64,000 nucleotides of DNA. Source: Paracidovorax avenae ATCC 19860. GTDB lineage: Bacteria > Pseudomonadota > Gammaproteobacteria > Burkholderiales > Burkholderiaceae_C. Shown piece after piece: positions 1 to 10,837 of this stretch. Under the pieces are notes generated by a model, which saw nothing but the letters and a program-made list of their open reading frames with translations, was not told the DNA's origin and searched no databases. The stretch lies in the NCBI RefSeq assembly GCF_000176855.2, contig NC_015138.1, positions 1,922,001 through 1,986,000 on the forward strand, read 5' to 3'. Both the position numbers and the translations under genes were made by a program. Every line of letters starts with the position of its first letter. The first letter of the stretch is position 1.

Positions 1-1199
1 CGCTGGATGTGCGTGCGGCCGATGCCCACGCCGCGCGTTTCCACCAGCAGGCTGACCGCGTTCTTGAGGCCGTTCACGTTGCGGCCGGTGTCCGGCCGCG
101 TGCCGCCCATGGAGACGCGCATGTCCGCCGGATCGGTGGAGGTGGTGTAGTACCAGTCGCTGGTCAGCCCCTGGCCCTGCAGGGCGGCCGACATGGGCTG
201 GTAGTACCACTCGCGCGAGGCCTTGGTGAGGAATTCCGGCACGTTGGCGGTGGTGGCGTACTGCATCAGCGCGTCGTAGCGCTGGATGCCGCCGAACTTC
301 TGCAGGAAGCGGCCGACCACGGTGTATTCGTGCGCATCGACGATGGCGATGGGGCGGTAGTCCCGCACCAGGCGGGCCAGCCCCTGCGCCTCGGGCGTGG
401 TGAGCAGCAGGTGGTCGCGGTTCATGTCGGTGCCGTTCGCGGTCACGCGGGTGCCGGCTTCCGCGCCGTCGGGGTTGGCGCGCGGCACGACGACGACGTT
501 GATGCGGTCCAGCAGCGGCTCCAGCAGGCCCTGCGTGAGTTCGCGCGCGATCACCAGCAGCGCTTCCGAGCCCGCGGGTTCGTCGCCGTGCTGCTGGCCG
601 ATCAGCACCACGGTGGGCCGGCCGCTGGCATCCAGGTCCTGCAGCGAGGTGCCGGCTCCGCGGGTGGCCACGAGCGCCTCGAGCGGGACGCCACGCTGCG
701 AGCGGCCCCACTCGATCACCGCCGTCTTCGTCGCGCTGCCCGCCTGGGGCGCGAGGCTGTGCAGCCACTGCGAGGCCTCGGCGTTGGTGGTGAAGGCCCG
801 GCGGCCGTCGGCCAGGCCGGGCGTGTCGTAGCGCACCGAGGGATCGGGGAACCGTGCCGCGACGGCGGCGGAATAGGGCAGGGCCTCGGCCGGCGCGGCG
901 GCGGAGGGCGGCGCCGCGCCTTCCGGCTGCGGCACGATGGGGGTTTCGGTGATCGGGGTGGTGACCACTTCCGCGCGCGTGGTGCCCAGCGGCGGGGGCA
1001 CGGCGCGTGCGGGAGCCGGTCGCGTCTGCGCGGTGGAGGGCAGGGGCGTCGGCGCGCTCGCGGGCCAGGGGGGCAGCGGCGTGCTGCTGCAGCCCGCCGC
1101 CAGCACGGCGATGGCCAGAACCAGGGGAGCGAGCGCGCGGGGCGGCAGGCCGGGAGCGGCGGTCCTGGAGGGGCGGAGGGCGTCGAATGGCTGGTTCAT
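1..1199 (-). CDS. M14-family zinc carboxypeptidase lipoprotein (partial, C-terminus off window)
   Basis: Read on the minus strand from ATG at 1199, the frame stays open to the window edge, so about 399 N-terminal residues are visible. It begins MNQPFDALRP and has a hydrophobic stretch ending in a lipobox-like LAAGC, so export and lipidation are likely. A Pro/Ala-rich linker follows, then an M14-like domain: the GQQHGDEPAG segment carries the HxxE zinc ligands, and PRANPDGAEAGTR and VDAHEY match conserved M14 surroundings. The family removes C-terminal residues or cleaves peptidoglycan peptides; the substrate here is unknown. No start-proximal ribosome site is obvious. It lies downstream of rhlE on the same strand, separated by a terminator-like hairpin. 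Confidence 0.8.
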   Translation of the reverse strand, partial: MNQPFDALRPSRTAAPGLPPRALAPLVLAIAVLAAGCSSTPLPPWPASAPTPLPSTAQTRPAPARAVPPPLGTTRAEVVTTPITETPIVPQPEGAAPPSAAAPAEALPYSAAVAARFPDPSVRYDTPGLADGRRAFTTNAEASQWLHSLAPQAGSATKTAVIEWGRSQRGVPLEALVATRGAGTSLQDLDASGRPTVVLIGQQHGDEPAGSEALLVIARELTQGLLEPLLDRINVVVVPRANPDGAEAGTRVTANGTDMNRDHLLLTTPEAQGLARLVRDYRPIAIVDAHEYTVVGRFLQKFGGIQRYDALMQYATTANVPEFLTKASREWYYQPMSAALQGQGLTSDWYYTTSTDPADMRVSMGGTRPDTGRNVNGLKNAVSLLVETRGVGIGRTHIQ

Positions 1200-1324
1200 G
1201 GTCGATCGGGCCGCGTTCGGCCGGGGTTGGCAGGCGGGGCCGATGTTACCCGGCGCCGGGGCCGCGCCGTGTCGGTGGCAGTCCCGTGTGCCGGGGCATT
1301 CGGGCCCGGACGGCTGGAAACGAA

Positions 1325-1369
1325 ACGGCGCGGCACGGAACGGTCCGAAGACCGCCCGTGCCGCGCCGT
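1325..1369 (-). terminator. Terminator-like hairpin after rhlE
   Basis: A perfect 14-bp inverted repeat (1325-1338 with 1356-1369, 17-nt loop) lies 42 bp beyond the rhlE stop. Read on the minus strand the stem is followed by a T-rich tail (TTTCGTTTCC), as expected of an intrinsic terminator separating rhlE from the M14 gene. Confidence 0.65.
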
Positions 1370-1410
1370 GGGCACGAGGCGCCGCCCCCGGTTAGGGGCC
1401 GCGCGGAGAT

Positions 1411-3228
1411 TCAGCGTCCGTAGCCGCCGCCACCGCCGCCACCGCCGCCACGGGGGCCGCGGTTGCCGCCACGGCCGCCGCCGTAGCCACCACCACCGCC
1501 GCCGCCATAGCCGCCGCCACCACCGCCACCGCTGCGGAAGCCGCCGCCGCGCCGGCCGCTGGACATGCTGTCCACGCTGGTGCGCATCGGATCGGGCTGG
1601 CCGCCGCCACTGCCGCTGCCATGGCGCGCGGGGCCCAGGTGGGTGCCGAGCTGCGTGCCCAGGTGGGCGTTCTCGCGCCGCGGCTGCAGGTCGTCGGAGC
1701 GGTGGCCGCCTTCGCTGCGCGGGGGGCGGTTGCCACGGCCGCCGCCATTGCCGCCGCCACCGTTGCCGGAGCGCGGATGGCCGCCGTTGCCGGGATGGGC
1801 CGCGCGCGGGCCGTTGCCCTGGCCCTGGCCTTGGCCTTGCGCACCGCCGCGGCCGCGCTGGGGCTTCTGGCCACCGTTGCTGCCGCCTTCGCCCTGGCCT
1901 TGCGCGCCGCGTCCGCCGGACTTGCCGCCGCCGCTGCGTTCACCCTGGGTGGCCTTGTTGGTGCGGATGCGCTCCATCATCTCGCTGCGCGCGGCCTTGG
2001 CAGCTGCCTGCATGACCTCGCGGCTCGGCGGCTTGCCGGCGCCGCCCCAGATGGTCTGGCGGCCCATGGCGATCGGCTCGGCCTTCTCGCCTTCCTCGGG
2101 GCCGAAGCCGTCGAGCACCTGCACCGGGATCTCCTGCTTGGTGAAGCGCTCGATCTCCATCATGAAGCCTTCCTCGTCCATGCAGACCAGGCTCACGGCC
2201 TCGCCGCTGGCGCCCGCGCGGCCGGTGCGGCCGATGCGGTGGACGTAGTCCTCGGGAACGTTGGGAATCTCGTAGTTCACGACGTGCGGCAGCTCGTCGA
2301 TGTCGATGCCGCGCGCGGCGATGTCGGTGGCCACCAGTGCGCGGATGTCGCCGCTCTTGAAGCCGGCCAGCGCCTGGGTGCGGGCGCTCTGGCTCTTGTT
2401 GCCGTGCAGCGCCATGGCATTGACGCCGTTCTTGGTGAGGAATTCGGCCACGTTGTTGGCACCGAACTTGGTGCGCGTGAACACCAGCACCTGGCTCCAG
2501 TTGTGTTCCTGGATGATGTGCAGCAGCACCTGCTTCTTCTTGCCTCGGCCCACGGGATGGATCACCTGCGTGATGCGCTGCACCGTGGTGTTGCGCGGCG
2601 TGACCTGGATGCTCTGCGGGTTCTTGAGCAGGGTGTTGGCGAGTTCGCGGATCTCGTCGCTGAAAGTGGCCGAGAACAGCAGGCTCTGCTTGTCGCGGGG
2701 CACCAGGGCCAGCACCTTCTTCACGTCGTGGATGAAGCCCATGTCCAGCATGCGGTCGGCTTCGTCCAGTACCAGGATCTCGACCTTGGAGAGGTCCAGG
2801 AAGCCCTGCTGCTGCAGGTCCAGCAGGCGGCCGGGGGTGGCCACCAGGATGTCCACGCCGCGCTTGATGCGGTCGATCTGCGGGTTCATGCCCACGCCGC
2901 CGAAGATGACGGTGGACTTCACGTCCAGGTGCTTGGCGTAGGCGCGGAGGTTTTCCTCGACCTGCGCGGCCAGCTCGCGCGTGGGGGTGAGCACCAGGGC
3001 GCGGATGCCGCCGGCGGGCCGGGCGGTGCCGCCCTGCGTGAGGCGGTGCAGCATCGGCAGCGTGAAGGCCGCCGTCTTGCCGGTGCCGGTCTGGGCTCCG
3101 GCGAGGAGGTCGTGCCCTGCGAGCACGGCGGGGATGGCCTGGGCCTGGATGGGAGTGGGGGTCTCGTAGCCCTGCTCGTGCACGGCTTTCAGAATGGCCG
3201 GGGCCAGGTTCAGTTCGTCAAAAGTCAT
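1411..3228 (-). CDS. rhlE: DEAD-box ATP-dependent RNA helicase RhlE
   Basis: The 605-residue protein has the full DEAD-box motif set: Q-motif region near residues 3-30, Walker A AQTGTGKT at 45-52, PTREL at about 82-86, DEAD at 155-158, SAT at 186-188 and HRIGRTGR at 330-337. RhlE proteins unwind short RNA duplexes and act in ribosome maturation and RNA turnover. The core ends near residue 380; beyond it is a long, low-complexity basic tail of Gly, Arg, Asn and Gln, ending in almost pure Gly/Tyr/Arg RGG-like repeats, typical of RNA-binding extensions in this family in Burkholderiales. It is transcribed alone. A small GC hairpin (3237-3253) sits just before the start. Confidence 0.95.
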   Translation of the reverse strand: MTFDELNLAPAILKAVHEQGYETPTPIQAQAIPAVLAGHDLLAGAQTGTGKTAAFTLPMLHRLTQGGTARPAGGIRALVLTPTRELAAQVEENLRAYAKHLDVKSTVIFGGVGMNPQIDRIKRGVDILVATPGRLLDLQQQGFLDLSKVEILVLDEADRMLDMGFIHDVKKVLALVPRDKQSLLFSATFSDEIRELANTLLKNPQSIQVTPRNTTVQRITQVIHPVGRGKKKQVLLHIIQEHNWSQVLVFTRTKFGANNVAEFLTKNGVNAMALHGNKSQSARTQALAGFKSGDIRALVATDIAARGIDIDELPHVVNYEIPNVPEDYVHRIGRTGRAGASGEAVSLVCMDEEGFMMEIERFTKQEIPVQVLDGFGPEEGEKAEPIAMGRQTIWGGAGKPPSREVMQAAAKAARSEMMERIRTNKATQGERSGGGKSGGRGAQGQGEGGSNGGQKPQRGRGGAQGQGQGQGNGPRAAHPGNGGHPRSGNGGGGNGGGRGNRPPRSEGGHRSDDLQPRRENAHLGTQLGTHLGPARHGSGSGGGQPDPMRTSVDSMSSGRRGGGFRSGGGGGGGYGGGGGGGYGGGRGGNRGPRGGGGGGGGGYGR

Positions 3229-3592
3229 TCAAGGAAGCGCCCTCTCCGGGCGCGGGAGGCATCGGCCTGTCGCAGGACCCGGGGGAGGGGGCTGCGTCCA
3301 GTCAAGGCAGATGGGATTCACGAATGGGAGCCGGAACACCGCGTGGCGGCTTCCTCGTCCCCAGCAGGTTGCTGAGGCCGCCGGTTCCTGGTGCCGGCGG
3401 CTGAGGCGCTATTGTGGCACGAGATCGCACCACACCGTGCGCAGGGACACACTGCAGGCGTGGCCGTTGCCCGCGCCGGACTGTCCCGGGCTTAGACTGG
3501 CGGCCTGTCATTCACGTTGCGGTGGCCAGGCCGCCATCGGGATTTACCCGGTGCGCTGCCATGGCCGCCACGCCAGCCCGCGGACCCGCCCC
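3229..3592. other. Intergenic region between divergent rhlE and the epsilon-like gene
   Basis: This 364-bp stretch has no convincing gene. It must hold the rhlE promoter and 5' leader (minus strand). A 6-bp stem with a 5-nt loop (GCGCCC/GGGCGC, 3237-3253) begins 9 nt upstream of the rhlE start and could sit over its ribosome-binding region. I see no clear -35/-10 pair on either strand. Confidence 0.5.
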
Positions 3593-4048
3593 ATGCCCTC
3601 AACGCCCTCGTCATCGCCCGCCGCAGCGCCGGACGGCGCCCTGCAACTCGACATCGCCCACATGGAAGGCCTGGTCTGGTCCGGCCCGGTGCGCGTGGTG
3701 GGCCTGCCGGGCGCGGAGGGCGCCTTCGGCGTGCTGCACGGCCACACGCCGCTGCTCACGCGGCTGCGCGCGGGCTTCGTGCACATCGAGACCCCGGCCG
3801 GCGAGCGCATCGAGGTGTATGTGTCCGGCGGCTACGTGGAGATCCAGCCCGCACGGGTCACGGTGCTTGCCGACACTGCCGTGCGCAATGCCGACCTCGA
3901 CGCCGCGCGCGCCGAGGCCGCGAAGCAGGCGGCTTCCAGCCTGCTCGGCGGGGAGCTGGCCCATATCGACCACGCCCTGCTGCACGCCGAGATCGCGCGC
4001 GCCGCGGCGCAGTGGACGCACGAAGCGCGCAAGCTCTCCGGGCGCTAG
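3593..4048 (+). CDS. Stand-alone F1Fo ATP synthase epsilon-chain-like protein
   Basis: The 151-residue product resembles AtpC over its length: an N-terminal beta-sandwich part (LDIAHMEGLVWSGPVRVV, GVLHGHTPLLTRLRAG, VYVSGGYVEIQPARVTVLAD) followed by a two-helix C-terminal part rich in Ala, Glu and Arg. In F1Fo synthase epsilon binds gamma and regulates ATP hydrolysis. Here the gene stands alone, with no atpIBEFHAGD genes around it, between rhlE and ettA. The frame is open upstream to 3194, but homology begins after the ATG at 3593 and no better start is visible. No strong Shine-Dalgarno precedes it. It may be a paralogue of the operonic atpC, possibly part of an alternative ATPase; this cannot be settled here. 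Confidence 0.7.
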   Translation: MPSTPSSSPAAAPDGALQLDIAHMEGLVWSGPVRVVGLPGAEGAFGVLHGHTPLLTRLRAGFVHIETPAGERIEVYVSGGYVEIQPARVTVLADTAVRNADLDAARAEAAKQAASSLLGGELAHIDHALLHAEIARAAAQWTHEARKLSGR

Positions 4049-4186
4049 CGCCCGCCCTCCGGCCGGGCCTGCCATCCCGCCCGGCGCAAAGCATCCGATA
4101 ATCGAGGGCAAAGCCTCCGCCGCGCGGCTCCCCGCCGCTGCCTCCCGTCCGGGCGGAGCCGCCCCCATTCCAAGGAAAGAAAGCCA

Positions 4187-5848
<1,662 letters not shown>

Positions 5849-5853
5849 ACGCG

Positions 5854-5890
5854 GGACGGCTCCACCCCACCCGGTAGCTCCGTCCTTTTT
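5854..5890 (+). terminator. Terminator-like hairpin after ettA
   Basis: GGACGG (5854-5859) pairs with CCGTCC (5880-5885), followed directly by five T residues (5886-5890), starting 6 bp after the ettA stop. The loop is long (20 nt), so strength is uncertain. Confidence 0.5.
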
Positions 5891-5931
5891 CCCGCCGCGA
5901 TCCCCACCGCGCCGAACCACGCCGCCGCGCC

Positions 5932-8334
5932 ATGTCCGCCATCGCCCCCACCGCCCGGTCGGCTTTCCGTGCCTGCGTCGTGGCAGCCATCCGCGACGGC
6001 GAGGCGATGATGGAGGCGCTGGTGGCGCAAACGCGCGATGCCCTGGAGGCAGAGGCGCCGCTGGCGCGCGAGCCACGGCGGCGCGATGCGCTGGAGGGGG
6101 CCGGCGCGCTGCTGGCGCAGCACGCGCCCGCGCTGGTGCGGGGCTTTCCCATGGCCCTGCTGGAGATCTTCGCGGGCGCCGAGCCGGACGCCCGGGCGAG
6201 GCCTTCCGAGCCCGCAGGGCTGGACTTCGGCGAGCTGTCCCTGATGGACGAGGCCGAGGTCATGGCGCAGGTGGAACTGTCGCGCGCCCAGCAGGTGGCG
6301 CTGCATGCCACCGAAGCCGTGCTGGCGGAGCTGGACGCGCTGGTGAGCGCGGCCCAGGGACTGCCCAGCGTGCGACCCGACCGCAATCCGTTGCGACCGG
6401 AGAACTACATCCGCGCCCTGCAGCAGGTGGTGGGCACCACAGGGGTTTCATCCGACGTGCGCACCCTCTGGATGGCGCCGCTGCGCAACGCCCTGGGCAC
6501 CCAGCTCCAGGGCGCCTACCGCAGCGCCGCCGCCCGGCTCCGCGAGGATGGCGTGCAGCCTGTGGGCTATGCGGTCGCAGGCCATGCCGCGGGGCGGGGC
6601 GCCGCCGCCGGGCGCTGGCAGGGGCCGGCGTCCGCCCAGGTGGACGGCGGGCAGGGCGGCGCCTGGGGCACGGGATACGGCCCCGTCCCCGGCCTGGGAG
6701 ATGTGCATCCCGCGCAGGGTGGATGGCGGGGGCCGGTGACTGACTGGAGCGGCATGGCGGGCGCACCGCTGCAGCCTTCCCGGCCGGCAGTGCTGGCGCC
6801 CGAGGCCGAGGAAGCGTTGCTCACCGTCGCCATGCTCCGGCAGATGCTGGCCCAGCCGATGGGGGCGCTCGCGACCCCGGTGGCCGCAGGCGTGCCTGCG
6901 CATCTGGCGCTGGCGGCGCACCCGGGTGGGCTGGACGGCCTGCCGGTGGCCGGCCTGCCCCTGGCCGCCCCCCCGGACGGCGGTCTCGCCGCCGCTGCGG
7001 CCGAGGCCATGGAGGACATCGCCGAGCTCGAGCGCATCGTGGGCCGCCTGTCCGGCAGCCTGCCCGCACCGCTCGCCGCCATGGGGCCCGCAACCGCGCA
7101 TCCGGGCAGGGCAGCGGTCCCCATCGCGCCGCCGGCAGCCGGTCCGGCCGGCGCGCCCGCACGGTCCCGGTCGCGCACCGCCAGCGAGGTGGTCAGCCGC
7201 ATGATGGACAACATCGCGCAGGATGACCGCCTGCTGGCGCCGGTGCAGCGCTCGCTGCAGAACCTGCGACCGGCGCTGCAGCGCCTGGTGCGGCACGATC
7301 CGCGCTTTTTCACCGACGAGCGGCATCCCGCGCGCCGCCTGCTGGACGCGCTCACCCAGCGGGCGCTCTCGTTCGATTCCGAGGACGCGCATGACTTCAG
7401 CGGCTTCGCGCGCCTCATGGAGCGGGCCGTGGAAAGCGTGACTTCGGGCGACACCCGCAGCGCCGACACCTTCGCGGCCGCCCTGGCGGGGCTGGAGGCC
7501 GGCTGGTCCGAGCAGGACCGGCGCCACCGCGAGCGGGAGGAGTCCGCGCGCGCCGTGGCGCATGAGCTGAAGCGCCGCGAGGAGCTGTCACGGCGCGTGT
7601 CGCAGGACATCCGTGCGCTGGCCCGCACCGAGGACGTACCGCCGGACATCGTGGAATTCGCCGCGGGTCCCTGGGCCGACGTGGTGGCGCGCGCCCAGGC
7701 GGACCGGCCCGGCGAGGACGACCCCGGCGGCTACCTCGCGGTCGTGCCCGAGCTGTTCTGGCTCGCCCAGCCCGACCTGGCAGCCCGCGCGCCCGAGCGC
7801 CTGGCCCCCGTGGTCACGCGCATCCTCGGCGCCCTGCGCGGCGGCCTGGACAGCGTGGGCCACGACGAGGGCATGACCGCCGCGATCCTGGAGCGCGTCG
7901 CGACCCTGCACCAGGCGGCCGCCGAACAGGCCGCGGCCCGTGCCGGGGAGGCCGAGGACTCCGGCATGCCGCAGACCGGCCACTCCCTGCTGGAGCCTGA
8001 GGAGTCCGAAGAGCCCGAAAGGCCCGGAGAGGCCGGCGAGGACCGGGCCGTAGAGGCAGCCACGCCCACGGACCGGGCGAACGGCTCCGGCGATGAACTC
8101 TCCATCGGCACGTGGGTGGAGCTCACCACCAATCACCGCGCGGTGCATACGCAGCTCACCTGGGCCAGCCCGCACCACACGCTGTTTTTGTTCACGGCGC
8201 CCGACGGCAGCACGCAGTCCATGACGCGGCGCGTGCGGGACAAGCTCATGGCCGAGGGCGCGCTCAGGGTGCTGCCGGGGCCGCCGGGGAAGATCCGGCC
8301 CGCACGTGGCGGATCGCGCAAGCCGGTACGCTGA
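5932..8334 (+). CDS. DUF1631 family protein
   Basis: The 800-residue protein has no signal peptide or membrane segment. The N-terminal third is helical (AFRACVVAAIRDGEAMMEALV). The middle is Ala/Pro/Gly-rich and looks disordered (residues ~200-420). The helical DUF1631 core follows (about 420-650: DRLLAPVQRSLQNLRPALQRLV), then an acidic linker. The end is a PilZ-like beta segment (GTWVELTT, TWASPHHTLFLFTAPDG, MTRRVRDKLMAEG). These large proteins are common in beta- and gammaproteobacteria and have no established function; some older annotations call them thymidine phosphorylase without support. The PilZ-like tail suggests possible c-di-GMP-related sensing, but this is inference. It is a single gene with its own start at ATG 5932. 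Confidence 0.8.
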   Translation: MSAIAPTARSAFRACVVAAIRDGEAMMEALVAQTRDALEAEAPLAREPRRRDALEGAGALLAQHAPALVRGFPMALLEIFAGAEPDARARPSEPAGLDFGELSLMDEAEVMAQVELSRAQQVALHATEAVLAELDALVSAAQGLPSVRPDRNPLRPENYIRALQQVVGTTGVSSDVRTLWMAPLRNALGTQLQGAYRSAAARLREDGVQPVGYAVAGHAAGRGAAAGRWQGPASAQVDGGQGGAWGTGYGPVPGLGDVHPAQGGWRGPVTDWSGMAGAPLQPSRPAVLAPEAEEALLTVAMLRQMLAQPMGALATPVAAGVPAHLALAAHPGGLDGLPVAGLPLAAPPDGGLAAAAAEAMEDIAELERIVGRLSGSLPAPLAAMGPATAHPGRAAVPIAPPAAGPAGAPARSRSRTASEVVSRMMDNIAQDDRLLAPVQRSLQNLRPALQRLVRHDPRFFTDERHPARRLLDALTQRALSFDSEDAHDFSGFARLMERAVESVTSGDTRSADTFAAALAGLEAGWSEQDRRHREREESARAVAHELKRREELSRRVSQDIRALARTEDVPPDIVEFAAGPWADVVARAQADRPGEDDPGGYLAVVPELFWLAQPDLAARAPERLAPVVTRILGALRGGLDSVGHDEGMTAAILERVATLHQAAAEQAAARAGEAEDSGMPQTGHSLLEPEESEEPERPGEAGEDRAVEAATPTDRANGSGDELSIGTWVELTTNHRAVHTQLTWASPHHTLFLFTAPDGSTQSMTRRVRDKLMAEGALRVLPGPPGKIRPARGGSRKPVR

Positions 8335-8350
8335 GCCGCCGCGGGCCGGG

Positions 8351-9727
8351 CTAATGAGTAGCGGAGGGGGGCTGCATGCCGCCGGCCACCTTCTGCCGCA
8401 CGATCTGGATGTGGTGGCGCAGCGCGTAGAGCTCGTCCGCGTACGAGAGCGGCACGCTCACCTTCTCGACCTGGGTTTCCAGCCGGGCCAGATGCGCCAG
8501 CAGTTCCTGCGGCGGCAGGCCGCCGGTCTCGAACTGGTCCTCGATCTCGCGCAGCCGGCCATACCAGCGGAACACGCGCGAGCGCACGCGGAACTGGTAG
8601 AGCGGCGGCACGATGCGCGACAGCGGCAGCATGGCCGCCAGCAGCACGCCCAGCACCAGCCACATGCGCTCGACGAGGTTGGCGATCCAGAACGGCAGGT
8701 AGCGCTGCAGCAGCGGTGGCGAGCCGTTGATGGCCCGCTCCCCTTCAGCCGCGATCGGCAGCTCGCTGTGGCGGGTGTTGGGGAATTCGCGCGCGCGGTT
8801 GAACCAGCCCGCCCCGCCGTGCAGCGTCTGCGCGCTCTGCGCGAACAACTGCAGCAGCGCCGGGTGCGTGCCCTCGCGCGCCAGCAGCGAGGTGGTGGAG
8901 GCCACCAGGCGTATATCGGAGGAAGGCACGTTGCCCGCGAGATCCACCACGCCACGCGGCAGCGTGACGGGCGTGAGGAACGGGAAACGCCGGGCGTAGG
9001 CTTCGTTCTGCGGAAAGTCCATGAGCCGCACGCCGGGCGTCTGCAACAGCATTTGCACCATCAGCGATTCGGGCGCGGAGGCGAACACCAGCGCGTCCAG
9101 CCGGCCCGCCAGGAAGTCCACCGTGGCGGGCGTCTGGCCCAGTTGCGTGCGGTGTACGCGGGCCGGATCCACCCGGTTGGCCTCCAGCAAGGTGTCCATG
9201 AGGGTCGGCACGCCGCTGCCCGGCGTGCCCACGTTCACCCGCAGTCCGCGCAGCTGCGCCAGGCTGGTGAGGCGGCCGCTGGCGGACACGCGCCGCGCCG
9301 CGTCGTCCCGGTAGAACAGCCAGATCGGCTCCACGAACAGGCTGCCCAGCGACTCCAGGTTCCCGGCGTCCTCCGGACGCAGTTCGCCCGTGCCGCCCTG
9401 CACGAAGGCCAGGTCCGCCCGGCCTTCGCGCAGCAGCTGCAGGTTGGCCGAGGAGCCTTCGCTCTCCAGCAGCACCACGTCGATGCCGTCCGCTGCCAGG
9501 GCCTTGCGATAGCGCTGGCCGAACTCGGCATAGGCGCTTTGCGCGGGGCCGGTGGCCAGGGTGACGCGGCGCGGCGGATTGGGCTGCAGCCACCAGTAGG
9601 CCAGTGCCACCAGTCCCACGGCCAGGAAGGCGAGCGGGCCGGCCGATAGCAGCAGGTCGCGCACATTCAGCAGGGCGGTACGCAGGCGCCGGGCGGCGGT
9701 GCGCGACCGGGCGGCGAGCATGTTCAT
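8351..9727 (-). CDS. TAXI-family TRAP-type solute receptor with membrane anchors
   Basis: The 458-residue protein starts with an Arg-rich cytoplasmic stretch and a membrane segment (about residues 24-48, LLSAGPLAFLAVGLVALAYW). A periplasmic binding domain of TAXI type follows (VTLATGPAQSAYAEFGQRYR, ADLAFVQGGTGEL, LRVNVGTPGSGVPTLMDTLL). A second membrane segment lies near residues 345-370 (LVERMWLVLGVLLAAMLPL), then a cytoplasmic helical tail. Typical TAXI receptors are free periplasmic proteins working with a DctM-type permease; none is nearby. Its start overlaps the stop of the upstream P1 peptidase gene by an ATGA, so the two are probably translationally coupled. The ligand is unknown; a sensory rather than transport role is possible. 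Confidence 0.8.
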   Translation of the reverse strand: MNMLAARSRTAARRLRTALLNVRDLLLSAGPLAFLAVGLVALAYWWLQPNPPRRVTLATGPAQSAYAEFGQRYRKALAADGIDVVLLESEGSSANLQLLREGRADLAFVQGGTGELRPEDAGNLESLGSLFVEPIWLFYRDDAARRVSASGRLTSLAQLRGLRVNVGTPGSGVPTLMDTLLEANRVDPARVHRTQLGQTPATVDFLAGRLDALVFASAPESLMVQMLLQTPGVRLMDFPQNEAYARRFPFLTPVTLPRGVVDLAGNVPSSDIRLVASTTSLLAREGTHPALLQLFAQSAQTLHGGAGWFNRAREFPNTRHSELPIAAEGERAINGSPPLLQRYLPFWIANLVERMWLVLGVLLAAMLPLSRIVPPLYQFRVRSRVFRWYGRLREIEDQFETGGLPPQELLAHLARLETQVEKVSVPLSYADELYALRHHIQIVRQKVAGGMQPPSATH

Positions 9728-10770
9728 GGCCAGACTGCTCCCCAGGGTGCCGTGCCGCCCAGTTCCGCCGCGCCGGGCAGGTGCAGGCCCTGCGGCGTGG
9801 CGAGCGAGCGCGCCGCGAGCACCGCGCGCAGCGTGGCGCGTGCCGTGACCTCGGCGGCCAGGGTGGACAGCACCATCATGCCCGGCGAACGGCCCGCCAG
9901 TCCCGTGCCCAGCGCGAAGAGCGTGTCACCGTCCGACAGCGTGTGCACCGGATTGATGGCGCGCGCCAGCCCGTCGTGCGCGCACACTGCCAGCCGCCGG
10001 GCCTGCGCCTTCGTGATGGTGGCATCGGTCGCCACCACGCCGATCGTGGTGTTGGTGCCCGCGAGCAGCGTGTTCGGCACATCCCCGGCCAGCAGCGCGC
10101 GGCGCGTGTCGCGCAGCCCCAGCCCGCCGGCCTTGCGGGCGCCGGCCACCGGACGGCCGGACTCCGGGTCCACCACGTCGCCGGCCGCATTGCAGGCCAC
10201 CAGCGCGCCCACCGTCACTCCCAGCACGGTGATAGACGCGCTGCCGATGCCGCCCTTCATGGCGTATTCCATGCCGAAGAGCTTGCCCACCGAGGCGCCC
10301 GCGCCCGCGCCCACGTTGCCTTCGGCCGGGTCCGCGCGCGATGCGGCGGCGCAGGCCGCGTAGCCGGCGGCGGCGTCGGGGCGGATGCGCGCATCGCCCA
10401 CGGGCAGGTCGAACAGCACGGCGGCCGGCACCAGCGGGATGCGGGCCACGCCCACGTCCAGGCCGATGCCGCGCTCTTCCAGCCAGCGCACGGCGCCGCC
10501 GGCCGCATCCAGCCCGAATGCGCTGCCACCGGCCAGCATCACGGCATGGATGCGATCGACCAGGTGCGTGGGCTCCAGCAGGTCGGTCTCGCGCGTGCCG
10601 GGCGCGGCCCCGCGCACGTCCACGCCGGCCACGGCACCTTCGCGGGCGATGACCACGCTGCAGCCGGTGGGCCGGCGGGCGTCGGTGCTGTGGCCGACCT
10701 CGATGCCGGCGACGCGGGTGATGGAGCCGGCGTCGCCGGCCGGGCCAGGGGATTGCGAGAACTGGGACAT
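9724..10770 (-). CDS. P1 (S58, DmpA-type) family peptidase
   Basis: The 348-residue protein belongs to the self-processing aminopeptidase/amidase group of DmpA. Family marks are an N-terminal ITRVAGIEVGHSTDARRPTGC segment, GGSAFGLDAAGGAVRWLEERG, GNVGAGAGASVGKL and the processing region MKGGIGSASI. In DmpA the chain cleaves itself between Gly and Ser, and the freed Ser is the nucleophile; here that would be within GGIG/SAS. The frame is open 52 codons upstream, but that extension is low-complexity and the conserved protein begins at ATG 10770. Its stop overlaps the TAXI gene start (ATGA, 9724-9727). Substrates in the family include D-amino acid and beta-peptides; the substrate here is unknown. 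Confidence 0.85.
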   Translation of the reverse strand: MSQFSQSPGPAGDAGSITRVAGIEVGHSTDARRPTGCSVVIAREGAVAGVDVRGAAPGTRETDLLEPTHLVDRIHAVMLAGGSAFGLDAAGGAVRWLEERGIGLDVGVARIPLVPAAVLFDLPVGDARIRPDAAAGYAACAAASRADPAEGNVGAGAGASVGKLFGMEYAMKGGIGSASITVLGVTVGALVACNAAGDVVDPESGRPVAGARKAGGLGLRDTRRALLAGDVPNTLLAGTNTTIGVVATDATITKAQARRLAVCAHDGLARAINPVHTLSDGDTLFALGTGLAGRSPGMMVLSTLAAEVTARATLRAVLAARSLATPQGLHLPGAAELGGTAPWGAVWP

Positions 10771-10837
10771 GGAAAAAAGGGCCGGTTTGCCGGCGTGCCT
10801 CGGAGGGCGCCACCATAGCGCAAGCGCGCAGGCTCCG

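Noticed and set aside
1411..1930. Apparent tandem repeats at the end of rhlE
   Set aside because: They are codon-level reflections of Gly/Arg-rich coding sequence, not independent DNA repeats.
9..2015. 668-codon open frame on the plus strand over the M14 gene and the rhlE tail
   Set aside because: It is a shadow produced by high GC; its protein is Arg/His/Gly-rich low complexity, and the minus-strand frames encode recognisable proteins.
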